A stretch of DNA of 64,000 nt, from assembly GCF_001017175.1 (NCBI RefSeq), contig NZ_LCYG01000091.1, positions 1 to 64,000 on the forward strand. The letters are read 5' to 3'. Position numbers and translations under genes: made by a program. Shown one piece after another: positions 17,085 to 27,569 of the stretch (position 1 is the first letter of the stretch; each line of letters opens with the position of its first letter). The notes under the pieces are model-generated. The model was not told where the DNA came from. It searched no databases and saw only the letters and a list, made by a program, of their open reading frames with translations. This DNA is from Microvirga vignae (GTDB lineage Bacteria; Pseudomonadota; Alphaproteobacteria; Rhizobiales; Beijerinckiaceae).

Positions 17085-17735
17085 GTGAGCCAAGATTCGA
17101 AGCCCCTGGTCAGCCGTCGCGGCCTCATCCTCATTCTGTCCTCGCCCTCCGGCGCCGGAAAGACCACGCTCACCCGCAGCCTCGTGGAAGAGCAGGCAGG
17201 CGTTCTCTCGATTTCCGTCACCACACGCCCCAAGCGTCCCTCCGAGATCGAGGGAAAGCACTATCACTTCATTGATGTGGAAGAGTTCAAGGCGATGCGT
17301 GATCGCGATGAGCTCCTCGAATGGGCCGAGGTGCACGGCAACTTCTATGGCACCCCGCGCAAGCCGGTGGAGAAGACCCTCGCGGCCGGCCAGGACATGA
17401 TCTTCGACATCGACTACCAGGGCACACGTCAGGTGCGTGAGAAGCTGCCCGACGATGTGGTGACCGTGTTCGTCCTGCCGCCGAGCTTCAAGGAACTGAA
17501 GGCCCGTCTGGAGCGCCGCGCGGAGGATGCGGACGAAGTCATCGCCAAGCGCCTCGCCAACGCCCGTATCGAGATGGAGCGTTGGGTCGAATACGACTAC
17601 GTGATCGTCAACGAGGATCTCGGTCAGTCCTTCCAGAGCCTCAAGGCCATCCAGGCAGCCGAGCGCCTCAAGCGGGATCGCCTCGTAGGCCTGCAGGAGT
17701 TTGTGCAGGGACTGCTAACGGAGAAGATCGACTAG
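17085..17735 (+). CDS. gmk: Guanylate kinase
   Basis: 216 residues with a GTG start four bases after yicC. Phosphorylates GMP to GDP. P-loop [13 protein letters not shown] at residues 19-31, GMP-binding [19 protein letters not shown], and the lid-region [14 protein letters not shown] are present. Its stop codon lies at the edge of repeat copy B, which fills the space to the convergent ddl gene. Confidence 0.97.
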   Translation: MSQDSKPLVSRRGLILILSSPSGAGKTTLTRSLVEEQAGVLSISVTTRPKRPSEIEGKHYHFIDVEEFKAMRDRDELLEWAEVHGNFYGTPRKPVEKTLAAGQDMIFDIDYQGTRQVREKLPDDVVTVFVLPPSFKELKARLERRAEDADEVIAKRLANARIEMERWVEYDYVIVNEDLGQSFQSLKAIQAAERLKRDRLVGLQEFVQGLLTEKID

Positions 17736-17848
17736 AGCATCGGACCCAAAAGTGGACTTGCACTTTTGGGGATCAATCCGATGCTCTCTTCCTTAATGAG
17801 CGCATCGTTGGCTGCGGAAAACCCGGTCCACTTTTCCGCACGACGCGC
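17735..17848. repeat. RIME-like intergenic mosaic repeat, copy B
   Basis: Same two-hairpin layout as 16039-16148: GAGCATCGGA ... TCCGATGCTC, then GCGCATCGT ... ACGCGC with GCGGAAAACCCGGTCCACTTTTCCGC in between (26 bases, shared with copy A apart from small changes; key parts GCGGAAAA and TTTTCCGC). It sits between the convergent ends of gmk and ddl and could act as a terminator for both. Confidence 0.8.
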
Positions 17849-17861
17849 TAAGGCTTGCTGT

Positions 17862-18974
17862 TCACACGAGTGCCAATCCGTTCCGGTGCTCGTGACGGGC
17901 AATCGCGTGGCCGAGCAGCACCTCCATCAGCTCCTGCTGGGATAGGCCGCCGGCCTCCCAGAGCTTGGGATACATGCTGATGGCCGTAAATCCTGGAAGC
18001 GTGTTCACCTCGTTGACGAAGAGGCCCTCTTCCCGGTTCGGGTCGACGAAGAAATCGACGCGCGCCAGACCTTCGCAGCTCAAGACCTTGAAGGTCTCAA
18101 TGGCGAGATCCTGGATCTTTCGCACCTGCCCGGCCGAGAGTTCGGCTGGAATGCGCAGCAGGGCACCGTCAGCATCGATGTACTTCGCATCATAGCTGTA
18201 GAAGCCGTGGCTGCTCGCGGGCACGATCTCGCCGAGCGGGGAGGCGCGAACCTCACCGGAGGCATCCTCCAGCACGGAGCACTCGATTTCCCTGGCGCCC
18301 GTGATGCTTCGCTCCACGAGCAATTTTCCATCGTAGCGGAAGGCGTGCTCGCAGGCTCGTGCGAATTCGTCTGCGGACGTTGCGCACGACACGCCGACGG
18401 AGGAGCCCATATTGGCGGGCTTGATGAAAAGATCGGTGGTGCCGAGCACATCGACGGCCGCCCGATAGTCCATTCGATTGCGCGTCGTCAGGGGCAGGAA
18501 CGGCACCACGGGAATGCCGCTGTCGCGGAGCAGACGCTTGGCGATGTCCTTGTCCATGCCAGCGGCGGAGCCCATCACGCCGGAGCCCACATAGGGAACA
18601 TTCGCGAGCTGGAGGAGGCCTTGAACCGTTCCATCCTCGCCGTTCGGTCCATGGAGAACCGGAACGATGGCATCGAGCCGCAGAGAGCGGGAGGAGGCTT
18701 TGCCATCGAGGACGATCATCTCGCCGTCGCCACCAGGAAGGAGCGCCACCTGGGGAGCGCCCTCGGGAATCGCGAGCGACCGCGCGCCTCTGCCGGCACC
18801 ATTGCCGGTGTCGCACAAAAGCCAGCGCCCATCCCGGCCGATGCCGATCAGGACGATATCGTAGCGCTCAGGATTCAGGGCACGAAAGACATTGGCCGCC
18901 GACAGCTTGGACACCTCATGTTCCGCAGAGCGGCCACCAAAGAGAAGTCCGATCGTCTTGCGTGGTTGTGTCAT
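17862..18974 (-). CDS. ddl: D-alanine--D-alanine ligase
   Basis: 370 residues, the longer DdlA-type form. Joins two D-Ala for peptidoglycan precursors. LLFGGRSAEHEVS near the N-terminus, HGPNGEDGTVQGLL, the ATP-grasp core (KPANMGSSVGVS, EIECSVL) and the metal-binding EVNTLPGFTAISMYPKLW near the C-terminus are clear. It sits between gmk and rsmA, an insertion into what is in many relatives a continuous block. Confidence 0.96.
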   Translation of the reverse strand: MTQPRKTIGLLFGGRSAEHEVSKLSAANVFRALNPERYDIVLIGIGRDGRWLLCDTGNGAGRGARSLAIPEGAPQVALLPGGDGEMIVLDGKASSRSLRLDAIVPVLHGPNGEDGTVQGLLQLANVPYVGSGVMGSAAGMDKDIAKRLLRDSGIPVVPFLPLTTRNRMDYRAAVDVLGTTDLFIKPANMGSSVGVSCATSADEFARACEHAFRYDGKLLVERSITGAREIECSVLEDASGEVRASPLGEIVPASSHGFYSYDAKYIDADGALLRIPAELSAGQVRKIQDLAIETFKVLSCEGLARVDFFVDPNREEGLFVNEVNTLPGFTAISMYPKLWEAGGLSQQELMEVLLGHAIARHEHRNGLALV

Positions 18975-19069
18975 GCGCTCCTCCCGTCACAGCCGGTCAG
19001 AGGCTGCTGAATTCAGCTCATCATTGAGATGACGAGGTTAAGGTCTACTGAAGAGCGAGGGCAGGTTTC

Positions 19070-19921
19070 TCAACGCCGCACCGCGTCGAACGCATTGGCG
19101 AGCGCGACGTAGCCTTCCACGGGAACATTTTCGGCACGGATCGTTTCCTCGAGGCCTGCAGCGGCGATGATGGAGGAGGGATCAGGCGTTATCGCCTTGA
19201 GACTCTGGCGCAGCATCTTGCGACGCTGGCCGAAGGCTGCGCGGGTGACTGCTTCCAGCGCGCCGATGCGGCAGGGCAGGGGTGAGGCCTTGGGCGTCAG
19301 ATGCACGATGCTTGACGTGATCTTCGGCGGCGGCACGAAGGCCGAGGGCGGCACGTCGAAGAGAATGCGCGCATCCGTGCGCCAGCCGCAGAGCACGCCG
19401 AGCCGCCCGTAATCTTTAGGGTCGTCCTCGGTCGCGACGATCCGCTCGGCCACCTCGCGCTGGAACATGAGGGTCAGCGAGGCCCACCAGGGCGGCCAGG
19501 CCTCGCCCGTCAGCCAGCCGGTGAGCAGGGCCGTTCCCACATTATAGGGAAGGTTGGAAATGATGCGCACCGGGCCGTCGCCGACCATGGGACGCGGATC
19601 GAATTCGAGCGCATCGGCTTCGATGACTTCCAGACGGCCTGGATAGTAGTCGGCGATTTCAGCAAGCGCGGGCAGGCAGCGGCTGTCGCGCTCGATGGCA
19701 ATGACTTTCCTAGCGCCCGCCGCCAGGATCGCGCGGGTGAGGCCTCCGGGGCCGGGGCCAACCTCGATGACCGTGGCGTCTTCGAGAGGCCCGGCGGAGC
19801 GGGCGATGCGGCTCGTGAGATTGAGGTCGAACAGGAAGTTCTGGCCGAGGGACTTCTTGGCCATCAGGCCGTGAGTGCGGACGACCTCGCGCAAGGGGGG
19901 AAGGTTGTCGATCTGGCTCAT
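19070..19921 (-). CDS. rsmA: 16S rRNA dimethyladenosine transferase
   Basis: 283 residues. Dimethylates A1518 and A1519 in helix 45 of 16S r[14 protein letters not shown], the SAM-binding [16 protein letters not shown], the catalytic ISNLPYNVG and FQREVAERI are present. Its ATG overlaps the pdxA stop (ATGA), so the two are translationally coupled. Confidence 0.97.
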   Translation of the reverse strand: MSQIDNLPPLREVVRTHGLMAKKSLGQNFLFDLNLTSRIARSAGPLEDATVIEVGPGPGGLTRAILAAGARKVIAIERDSRCLPALAEIADYYPGRLEVIEADALEFDPRPMVGDGPVRIISNLPYNVGTALLTGWLTGEAWPPWWASLTLMFQREVAERIVATEDDPKDYGRLGVLCGWRTDARILFDVPPSAFVPPPKITSSIVHLTPKASPLPCRIGALEAVTRAAFGQRRKMLRQSLKAITPDPSSIIAAAGLEETIRAENVPVEGYVALANAFDAVRR

Positions 19922-20934
19922 GGCTTCTTCGCCCCTGCGCCGAGGCGCGCCGCCAGCTTGATCGCAGCCATGAGGCTGCCGGGACGCGCGATGCCTTGGC
20001 CCGCAATGTCGAAGGCCGTCCCGTGATCCGGCGACGTGCGCACGAAAGGCAGGCCCAATGTCACGTTCACGGCCTCATCGAAGGCGATGGTCTTGATCGG
20101 GATCAGGGCCTGGTCGTGATACATGGCAAGCGCGGCATCATAGCCCTTGCGGGCGCGGGCGTGGAACATGGTGTCCGCGGGAAGAGGGCCCGACGCCGTA
20201 ATGCCATCCGCCCGCAAGGTTGCGATCGCGGGGGCAATGATTGCCTGGTCTTCCGTGCCCATGGCGCCGTTCTCGCCCGCATGAGGGTTGAGACCGGTCA
20301 GGGCAAGACGGGGATTGGCGATGCCGAACCGCTCCTTCAGCTCCCGCGCCACGATCCGCCCCGTCAGAACGATCAGCTCCGTCGTCAGCGCCGAAGACAC
20401 AGTGGAGAGGGGGATGTGAACGGTGACGGGGACCACGGCGAGTTCTTCGCTCCAAAGCATCATCACCGGATGGTAGGCGTTTCCATCCTGTGCTGCGAGC
20501 GTCGCCAGGAATTCCGTGTGTCCCGGATGCTGGAACCCCGCGTTGTAGAGGACATGCTTGGCGATTGGATTTGTCACGAGGGCGGGCGCCGCACCACTGC
20601 GCACGAGGCGCACCGCCGTCTCGATCGATTCGATCACGGAAGGAGCCCACGCAGGATCGGGTTTACCAGACTCCGCGAACACCTTCGCGTTCAGCGGAAT
20701 GACCGGGAGGGCCTGCGGGAAGGCGGAGGACACCTGCGCGGCATCCACGGACACGATGGGAACGGTCCAGCCCTGTGCATTTGCAACACGCTCCAGATGC
20801 GCTGGATCGGCCAGAACCGCGAAAGGAGGGAGTGCCCCCTGATCGCGATGGAGCCAGGCTCGGAGGGTCAGTTCCGGCCCGATGCCGGCCGGGTCACCCT
20901 GGGTTAGGAGGAGAGGGCGCTCAAGCCCGGCCAC
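19918..20934 (-). CDS. pdxA: 4-hydroxythreonine-4-phosphate dehydrogenase
   Basis: 338 residues. Acts in pyridoxal-phosphate synthesis. Metal-binding His residues occur in HPGHTEFLA and [11 protein letters not shown], and [16 protein letters not shown] is diagnostic. GTG start directly at the lptD stop (TAGTG). PdxA is encoded between lptD and rsmA in many proteobacteria, usually with surA before it. Confidence 0.96.
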   Translation of the reverse strand: MAGLERPLLLTQGDPAGIGPELTLRAWLHRDQGALPPFAVLADPAHLERVANAQGWTVPIVSVDAAQVSSAFPQALPVIPLNAKVFAESGKPDPAWAPSVIESIETAVRLVRSGAAPALVTNPIAKHVLYNAGFQHPGHTEFLATLAAQDGNAYHPVMMLWSEELAVVPVTVHIPLSTVSSALTTELIVLTGRIVARELKERFGIANPRLALTGLNPHAGENGAMGTEDQAIIAPAIATLRADGITASGPLPADTMFHARARKGYDAALAMYHDQALIPIKTIAFDEAVNVTLGLPFVRTSPDHGTAFDIAGQGIARPGSLMAAIKLAARLGAGAKKP

Positions 20935-23474
20935 TAGTCCGCAATACCTTCTTCGGAAGAGTCGCCGGCGATGCGCTGACTGATCGTTGCCTCGCCCAAG
21001 GTCCGCAGCTCAAGGCTGAGCATGACCGTGTGGTTACGATCCTTCTCACCCGAATTGGTCGAGATGGAGCGTGGCGTCATGATGTACTTGACCGAGAAGG
21101 TCGTGCACTCGTCGATATAGCCCACACCGAGAGACATGGAGCTGACATAGGCGCGATCCAGGGGATTGTAGACCGCCTCTGGGTTGGTGGCGAGCGCCAG
21201 CTCAAAGTTTTCCCGGGCGAGCAGATAGCGGTCGAGATCCAACAGCACCGAGCCTGTCACGTACCAGTTCGGAGTCAGGTTCCAGGTGGCGGAGCCGAGC
21301 AGACCCTCGCGACGACGCGGGAAGCCGATATCCGGCTGGGCCTCATAGCGGGCGTAGGTCAGCGAGGTGGAAAGCGGCAGGTAGGGGTTGAAGCTCGCCC
21401 GAACGGTCGCCTCGATCCTGTTGACGTTAAAATCCTCCTGGTCGAACCGCGCGCGAGTCAAGAGGGCGAAGTTCCTGTTCGGAGAGACTTGGAGGCGGCC
21501 CACATAATCGGAAGCGCGGGAATCCAGGCCGGAATCAAGGCCCACATTGGCCAGATCGCCCTGACGGAACGAGTTACGCCCAGCCACTTGGTAGGACTGA
21601 CCGAACAGCGCATTGGCGTAGAAGTCGTTGGCGCCCGTGACGGTGTATTGCACGCCGAGATTCGCGCGGACGCCGCCCTCTACGCGATCATAGCCGGAGA
21701 ACTTGTCCCAATCGAAGAGAGACGTGTCGTCGAAGACGAGGCTCTGCGCATCCTCGTTGGGAAGGTGACCGATCCTGGTTTCATTCGGACGGGCGATGAT
21801 CTGCGCGATCGGTTCGATCACCTGGCGTCCCGAGGTGCCGAGGTCGGCAGCGAAAGGATAGCGGTATTCGAGACCAGCGGCCGGGGTGGCGCGGAAGAGA
21901 TAATCGTCGTCGCCTCCGAGATAGTTGCTCAAGTTGGCGTTCTGATAGCCGTCCAGATCCGGAGAGACCCAGAAGTTATCGGCCCGCACATAGGCGAAGG
22001 GCGTCCAGACCTGGCCGATGGGGTCGATGAACTCCCGGCGCCAGGAGGCGGCGATCGAGGCACGAGACATCGTGCCGCTGGCACCACGCACCAGGCAGTC
22101 CTCCGGATCGAATATCCGGCAGGTCTGGTAGACGCCAAGCAATGCCGTCCTGTTCTCCGCTGTCAGAGGCTCGAACTGGGCCGCCTCCCGCGACAGGCTC
22201 GTCAGATTGACGTTGATGCCAAATTCACCGCCGATAACCGACGGGGTGACCCGCTTGTCATAGTCGAGAACCGGGTGAACGACCGGCTGCTGCTTCTGCC
22301 AGTCCCGGGTGGACAGGCCCTGAAAATAGTAGCCGCGCAGATCGAAGAACGAGCGGTCGCCCTGACCTTGCAGATAAACGGTCGAAATCGATTCCTTCAG
22401 GTAGATCGAGCTGAGGCTCTCGCTGCGGATGTGATAGTTCTCCAGGAACCACTTGTCCGACACGAGAGCGATGTCCCAGCCCCATTTCCAGCGCTCGTTC
22501 AGATAGAACTGACCTGCGGTCTCGAGCGAGCCGCGGAAATCGCGATCTCCCGGACCACGAGGGCTGGGGAGGAAGGCGTCCGGATCCAGCTGCGAGATGC
22601 CAGCCACGCGGATGTTGTAGGAACCTGTCTCAAGCCGGTGGCGCCACTCCGCCTCGCCAAGAACACCCTGGCGGGTCAGGAAGGTAGGAGCAACCGTCAG
22701 GTCATAGTTCGGGGCGATGGCCCAGAAGAACGGGATCGATACCCCGAAGCCCAAGGTATTCGAGGTCACATAGCGAGGCGCCAGGAAGCCGGTCTTGCGC
22801 TTGACGGTGGGGTCTGGAGTCCAGAAATAGGGCAGATAGGCAACGGGCAGGCCGAGGATCTCGAGGGTCGCATCCTCGTAATAGATCGTCTGCTCGCTGT
22901 TGTTGTGGATGATCTTGGCGGCCTTGACCTGCCAGAGCGGCGGCCGTTCCGGATGGTCCTTACAGGGTTCGCAGGCCGTGTAGGTGCCGCGCTCGAAGGT
23001 GGTCGTCTCGCCCGCAGCGCGCTCTGCACGCGGCGAGGAGAAGCGGGTCGTGACCGTTCGGCCGTTCTCGACCGTGGTCTGAACCACCCGCAACGAATCG
23101 ATGAAGCCGTTCTTGAAATCGTCCGTCAGTTCGAAGCGGTCGCCGGTGACGACCGCGCCGCTGGAATCCGTCAGGCGGGCATTGCCCTCGGCATAGACGC
23201 GGCCGGTGTTCCGGTCATAGGTGACCCGGTCGGCCTGGAGCGTCCGGCCCTGGTAGTTCATCTGAACGTCGCCGGCTGCCGAAATGGTGTTCCGGTCGTT
23301 GTCGTAGATGATTTCCTTGGCGTCAACGAGGAGCCGATCCCCGTCCGGATTGGCTTGGAGACGAGAGCCGATGGTCTCGTTAAGCGACTGGGCAAGCGCA
23401 GGCATCGATCCAGCAGCACACAGAAGCGCCACTGCGATCGCAGACGTTGCGACCGTTGCCTTGAGCCGTTGCAT
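20934..23474 (-). CDS. lptD: LPS-assembly protein LptD
   Basis: About 846 residues. Signal peptide to about residue 30 (cleavage after PALAQ), then an N-terminal periplasmic OstA-like beta-jellyroll (VDAKEIIYDNDRNTISAAGDVQMNYQG; AEGNARLTDSSGAVVTGDRFEL), then a long C-terminal barrel. LptD with LptE inserts lipopolysaccharide into the outer leaflet. The ATG at 23474 has AGGAG five bases upstream; a GTG two codons earlier is less likely. A 903-codon open frame on the opposite strand is a GC-rich shadow. Confidence 0.95.
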   Translation of the reverse strand: MQRLKATVATSAIAVALLCAAGSMPALAQSLNETIGSRLQANPDGDRLLVDAKEIIYDNDRNTISAAGDVQMNYQGRTLQADRVTYDRNTGRVYAEGNARLTDSSGAVVTGDRFELTDDFKNGFIDSLRVVQTTVENGRTVTTRFSSPRAERAAGETTTFERGTYTACEPCKDHPERPPLWQVKAAKIIHNNSEQTIYYEDATLEILGLPVAYLPYFWTPDPTVKRKTGFLAPRYVTSNTLGFGVSIPFFWAIAPNYDLTVAPTFLTRQGVLGEAEWRHRLETGSYNIRVAGISQLDPDAFLPSPRGPGDRDFRGSLETAGQFYLNERWKWGWDIALVSDKWFLENYHIRSESLSSIYLKESISTVYLQGQGDRSFFDLRGYYFQGLSTRDWQKQQPVVHPVLDYDKRVTPSVIGGEFGINVNLTSLSREAAQFEPLTAENRTALLGVYQTCRIFDPEDCLVRGASGTMSRASIAASWRREFIDPIGQVWTPFAYVRADNFWVSPDLDGYQNANLSNYLGGDDDYLFRATPAAGLEYRYPFAADLGTSGRQVIEPIAQIIARPNETRIGHLPNEDAQSLVFDDTSLFDWDKFSGYDRVEGGVRANLGVQYTVTGANDFYANALFGQSYQVAGRNSFRQGDLANVGLDSGLDSRASDYVGRLQVSPNRNFALLTRARFDQEDFNVNRIEATVRASFNPYLPLSTSLTYARYEAQPDIGFPRRREGLLGSATWNLTPNWYVTGSVLLDLDRYLLARENFELALATNPEAVYNPLDRAYVSSMSLGVGYIDECTTFSVKYIMTPRSISTNSGEKDRNHTVMLSLELRTLGEATISQRIAGDSSEEGIAD

Positions 23475-23513
23475 CCCCACTCCTAAACCCTACGCCCTTA
23501 TGTGAGGACGGGG

Positions 23514-24599
23514 TTAGCCATCCTCTTGGTATAATAATGCCAAGGTCCCTAATAGACTGCCTACTACAGCAGGGAACCAGGCCGCAACAATTGAGCTGAT
23601 GATGCCCGAGGCTCCAAGCTCCGCCATAAGCTCAGTGGCGACATAAAGCATGAACCCGGCGGCGACGCCACCTAGAACCATCGTTGCTACACCACCAAAT
23701 CGAAAGAATCTTAACGATACCGATGCGGCCACGAAAACCATGGCGATGAACAGGAGGGGACGGGCCAGGAGAATGTCGTAGTGCAGCTGATAGGCCGTGG
23801 TGTTGATGGCTGCCCGCTCCATCCGCTGGATGGTCTCTCGCAAGTCCCAGAATGGCACGGAATCAGGAGCAATGAAGCTCTGTCTGAGCTGGGAGGGCTG
23901 CAGGTGGGAGGCGATCAGGTATCGGTCGTGGGATTCGGGCTCTTCTGTTGCCGAAAGGACACGGGCTTCCTTCAGCTCCCAGAATCCCTCGTGAAGGGTC
24001 GCTTGCCTGGCCTCGATTCGGTGCGCGAAGGCACCTTCCAGATCGAACGTGTAAACGGTTACGCCGACGAGGGTTGTCGTATCGGTGCGGGATCCGTCCG
24101 CCCGGAAGACCGCATATCCGTCCTGGCTCTTCTGCCGCAACCAGATGGTTTTGCCCGAAGTCTGGGTGGTGCGTGAGAAAATCCTGGTTTCCAGGGCTGC
24201 GGCCTGCTGCTTCAGGTGGGCCGACATCGGGTTGTAGATCGTGACGGACCCGACACCGATCAGGAGCGCCACAAAAAGGCCGGGCTGCAGGAACTGCCAA
24301 GCGGAAACACCGGCGGCGCGGGCCACCACCAGCTCGAGCTTGCGGCTGAGCTGCAGGAGCGCGGCCATGCTGCCGAAGAGGATGGCAAAGGGCATGACCT
24401 GCTCGGCAATGGCGGGGGTGCGGAACAGGGCGAGCTGGGCAACGATCCCTGTCGTCGCCTGCTCCGCATCGCCGGCGCGACGCATCAGCTCGACGAAGTC
24501 GAGGGTATAGACGAGGGCAAATACCGTTGCGAAGACGATAACGATCGTCTTGATGAACTGGCGCGCAAAATAAAATCCGAGCGTCCGGCCGATCAGCAT
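23514..24599 (-). CDS. lptG: LPS export permease LptG
   Basis: About 361 residues of the YjgP/YjgQ family. Six transmembrane helices (three N-terminal, three C-terminal) flank a periplasmic beta-jellyroll. With LptF and the LptB ATPase it extracts LPS from the inner membrane. ATG 24599 has AAGGGG at proper spacing. Assigned LptG rather than LptF by order and length. Confidence 0.92.
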   Translation of the reverse strand: MLIGRTLGFYFARQFIKTIVIVFATVFALVYTLDFVELMRRAGDAEQATTGIVAQLALFRTPAIAEQVMPFAILFGSMAALLQLSRKLELVVARAAGVSAWQFLQPGLFVALLIGVGSVTIYNPMSAHLKQQAAALETRIFSRTTQTSGKTIWLRQKSQDGYAVFRADGSRTDTTTLVGVTVYTFDLEGAFAHRIEARQATLHEGFWELKEARVLSATEEPESHDRYLIASHLQPSQLRQSFIAPDSVPFWDLRETIQRMERAAINTTAYQLHYDILLARPLLFIAMVFVAASVSLRFFRFGGVATMVLGGVAAGFMLYVATELMAELGASGIISSIVAAWFPAVVGSLLGTLALLYQEDG

Positions 24600-24601
24600 G
24601 C

Positions 24602-25762
24602 TCAAACCCCTTGAGTGGCCGTCTTACGCGACGGGCGCAAAGCCAGAAGGGTGGAGCGGATCCTGGCATTCAGGGAGCGGATTTTTGCGCCTTTGAAAAT
24701 AAGCAGGAGGCAGATGGCGATTCCACCCAAGGGAACGCCATAGACGGGCACTATGGCCATAGGGGTCCGGGCCACGGCGCTGGAGGCGGCAAAGCCCAGA
24801 ACCCGCAGCACCACGACTGCCGCAATCGCGGTCGCAATGGCAAGGCCACGCCCCTGGCGGGTCGTTCGCGCTTCGCCCAAAGCCGCGAAGGCAATCGCCA
24901 TCATGGCAAGGGGATAGAGCCAGGACGAGAGGCGATCGTGAAGCTCGGCCCTGAACCGGCCGGTCTGGACCTTATAAAGATACTCGTTCTTGTCGGGGAG
25001 CAGGAGCTGCATGGTGCTCCGCTCACGCGGCTTGTAGACGATCTCGTTGTTCTCCTGGTTGAACGCGGCCAAGTCGACCGCATAGCGTTCGAAGGCAACG
25101 ATGGAAGAGTCCCTGCTCTTAGGGTCCTTGCGCTGCACGCTACCCTTCTCGAGCACGAGATAGGCCTGTCCATTCTGTTCGACGGTCTGGCCGCGCTCGG
25201 CGAGATAGACGATGGGCTTCGTCTTGTCGCGCTGGTCTTCCATGAAGATGCCGAGCAGGGCATCGCCCGCGCGCTCGCGGTAATGGAAGGTGATTCCGTT
25301 ATCCAGGGTGATGAACTGACCCTCCTTGGCCATCGACGCCACGAAGTCAGCCCTGATCCGCGTGAACAGCATTCGCATTTCCTGCAGGCTGGCCGGCATC
25401 AGGTAGAGGGAGATCATGCCCACCACGATGCTGATGAAGGTTGCCAGTGCGATGAAGGGGCGCAGCAGGCGTCGCGGAGCCATGCCGCCTGCGCTCATGA
25501 CGATGAGCTCGGAATCACCGTTCAGCTTGTTGAGGGTGTAGATCGTCGCCATGAACAGAGCGACAGGTGCGATGACGCTGATGAGCGCCGGCAGGGAGAG
25601 GCCCGTCACTGTCAGGAAGATGAGAATCGTCTGCCCCTTGCCCGTCAGAAGATCGAGCTCGCGCAAAGCCTGCGTGATCCAGATGACGCCCGTCAGGGCG
25701 ATCAGGCACGCGGCAAATGCGCTGAATGCGATTTTCAGGATGTAGCGTTCGAGAAGTGTCAT
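24602..25762 (-). CDS. lptF: LPS export permease LptF
   Basis: 386 residues. Same fold as LptG: N-terminal helices (residues about 10-115), a periplasmic domain, and C-terminal helices from about 265. The MTLLERYILK start is typical of LptF. First gene of the lptF-lptG-lptD-pdxA-rsmA run; its promoter should lie in the 192-bp gap shared with the divergent pepA. Confidence 0.93.
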   Translation of the reverse strand: MTLLERYILKIAFSAFAACLIALTGVIWITQALRELDLLTGKGQTILIFLTVTGLSLPALISVIAPVALFMATIYTLNKLNGDSELIVMSAGGMAPRRLLRPFIALATFISIVVGMISLYLMPASLQEMRMLFTRIRADFVASMAKEGQFITLDNGITFHYRERAGDALLGIFMEDQRDKTKPIVYLAERGQTVEQNGQAYLVLEKGSVQRKDPKSRDSSIVAFERYAVDLAAFNQENNEIVYKPRERSTMQLLLPDKNEYLYKVQTGRFRAELHDRLSSWLYPLAMMAIAFAALGEARTTRQGRGLAIATAIAAVVVLRVLGFAASSAVARTPMAIVPVYGVPLGGIAICLLLIFKGAKIRSLNARIRSTLLALRPSRKTATQGV

Positions 25763-25954
25763 GAAGCCCTTTGCCCCTGGGCGGGAACGCCCAGGGTTAC
25801 CTTGTCGCCCGGTGTTAAGGCAAGACGGGCGTTTTCAACAGCCTGAGATTGCGCCTATTTCACGGCGGGGCCCGGCATGCCCTATATGAAGGCGGTCAGC
25901 AGAGTAGGGGCACCCCAAGCCCAGCGCCCGCACAGTCTAAACCAAGAGGATTTC

Positions 25955-27445
25955 ATGGCCGACAGCTTCAAGATCGACTTCCAGCCGCCCGGCAAGGTCG
26001 AGTCCGGCGATCTGATCGTTTTCGTCGGGGATAATCTCAAGCCAACACCTGCGGTTGCCAAGCAGATCGGCTCCAAGGCCGTCGATCTTATCGCCAAGGC
26101 TGCGGCTGCGGAGAACTTCAAGGGCAAGCCCAAGTCCGCCATGACCATCGTGGTGCCGAACGGCCTGACTGTCGATCGGCTGATCGTGATCGGCGTCGGG
26201 GGCGAGAAGGACCGGAAGGATATGGATTTCGTCCAGCTGGGTGGCCTGATTTCCGGCAAGACCAATGGCAAGACGGCAACCGCCGTGCTCGACCTACCCG
26301 GTATCGAGGTGTCGTCGGACGCGGCAGCCGACATTGCGCTGGGCGTCCAGCTGCGCCGCTACAGCTTCGACCGCTACAAGACCAAGAAGGACGACAACGA
26401 GCAGAAAGGCATCACCCGCCTCATCTTAAGCGTGGCTGATCCTGCCGCTGTCAAAAAGACCTACAAGGCTCGCGAGAGCGTGCTGCAGGGCATCACGCTC
26501 GCACGCGATCTCGTCAACGAGCCGCCGAACGTGCTTGGTCCCCAGGAATTCGCAGCCCGCGCCCAGGCACTGACCAAGCTCGGCGTCGAAGTCGAAATTC
26601 TTGATGACAAGGCCATGAAGAAGCTCGGCATGGGCGCTTTGCTCGGCGTGGCGCAGGGCTCCGCGCGCGGCGGCCGCGTCGCCATCATGCGCTGGAAGGG
26701 CGGCAAGGCGAACGATAAGCCCATCGCCTTCATCGGCAAGGGTGTGGTGTTCGACACCGGCGGCATCTCCATCAAGCCGGCGGCCGGCATGGAGGACATG
26801 AAGGGCGACATGGCGGGCGCAGCCTGCGTCGTCGGCCTCATGCATGCGCTCGCCAGCCGCAAGGCGAAGGCGAACGTGGTTGGCGCCATCGGCCTCGTGG
26901 AGAACATGCCCGACGGCAATGCCCAGCGACCCGGCGACATCGTCACCACCATGTCGGGCCAGACCATCGAGATCATCAACACCGACGCGGAAGGCCGCCT
27001 CGTGCTCGCCGACGTGCTCTGGTACGTGCAGGACCGCTTCAAGCCGAAGTTCATGATCGACCTGGCGACGCTCACCGGCGCGATTCTGGTCGCTCTGGCG
27101 CAGGAGTATGCCGGCCTGTTCTCGAACGACGATGAACTGGCCGAGCGTCTCACCGCTGCCGGCAAGGCGACGGGCGAGCGCGTGTGGCGCATGCCGATTG
27201 GGCCGGAATTCGACAAGATGATCGAATCCAAGTTCGCCGACATGAAGAATACCGGCGGCCGTTTCGGTGGTTCGAGTTCGGCGGCTGCTCTGCTCCAGCG
27301 CTTCGTCAATGATACTCCCTGGGCGCATCTCGACATTGCGGGTACGGCCATGGGCTCGCCCCAGACCGAGATCAGCCGCGGCTGGGCCTCGGGCTGGGGC
27401 GTGCGCCTGCTCGACCGTCTCGTTCGCGATCATTACGAGGGTTGA
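25955..27445 (+). CDS. pepA: Leucyl aminopeptidase
   Basis: 496 residues. A cytoplasmic M17 aminopeptidase. The N-terminal alpha/beta domain (1-170) precedes the metallopeptidase domain with [15 protein letters not shown], the signature [12 protein letters not shown], and metal ligands in [11 protein letters not shown] 25955 follows AAGAGGATTTC. Divergent from lptF, as in other Hyphomicrobiales. Some PepA proteins also bind DNA, but this cannot be judged here. Confidence 0.96.
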   Translation: MADSFKIDFQPPGKVESGDLIVFVGDNLKPTPAVAKQIGSKAVDLIAKAAAAENFKGKPKSAMTIVVPNGLTVDRLIVIGVGGEKDRKDMDFVQLGGLISGKTNGKTATAVLDLPGIEVSSDAAADIALGVQLRRYSFDRYKTKKDDNEQKGITRLILSVADPAAVKKTYKARESVLQGITLARDLVNEPPNVLGPQEFAARAQALTKLGVEVEILDDKAMKKLGMGALLGVAQGSARGGRVAIMRWKGGKANDKPIAFIGKGVVFDTGGISIKPAAGMEDMKGDMAGAACVVGLMHALASRKAKANVVGAIGLVENMPDGNAQRPGDIVTTMSGQTIEIINTDAEGRLVLADVLWYVQDRFKPKFMIDLATLTGAILVALAQEYAGLFSNDDELAERLTAAGKATGERVWRMPIGPEFDKMIESKFADMKNTGGRFGGSSSAAALLQRFVNDTPWAHLDIAGTAMGSPQTEISRGWASGWGVRLLDRLVRDHYEG

Positions 27446-27457
27446 GTCTCAGAGAGT

Positions 27458-27560
27458 GTCGTCCCGGGGCCGCGACAGCGGAACCCGGGATCGCTAGACG
27501 AGAATGGCGCTTGATCCTGCCAACGATCCCGGATCTGCGCTACGCTCCGCCCAGGATGAC
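27458..27560. repeat. Intergenic inverted repeat of the GTC(A/G)TCCCGG...CCGGGATC type
   Basis: The pepA-holC gap holds two opposed copies of an imperfect element: one at 27458-27492 running from GTCGTCCCGG to CCCGGGATC, and one at about 27525-27560 reading GTCATCCTGGGCGGAGCG ... CCGGGATC on the minus strand. Together they could fold as a long hairpin. Such palindromic units are common between genes in Hyphomicrobiales. Confidence 0.7.
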
Positions 27561-27569
27561 AATACGATT

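Noticed and set aside
20775-23486. A 903-codon open frame opposite lptD
   Set aside because: The lptD product on the minus strand has a signal peptide and family motifs; the opposite frame has none and is a result of GC-rich codon bias.
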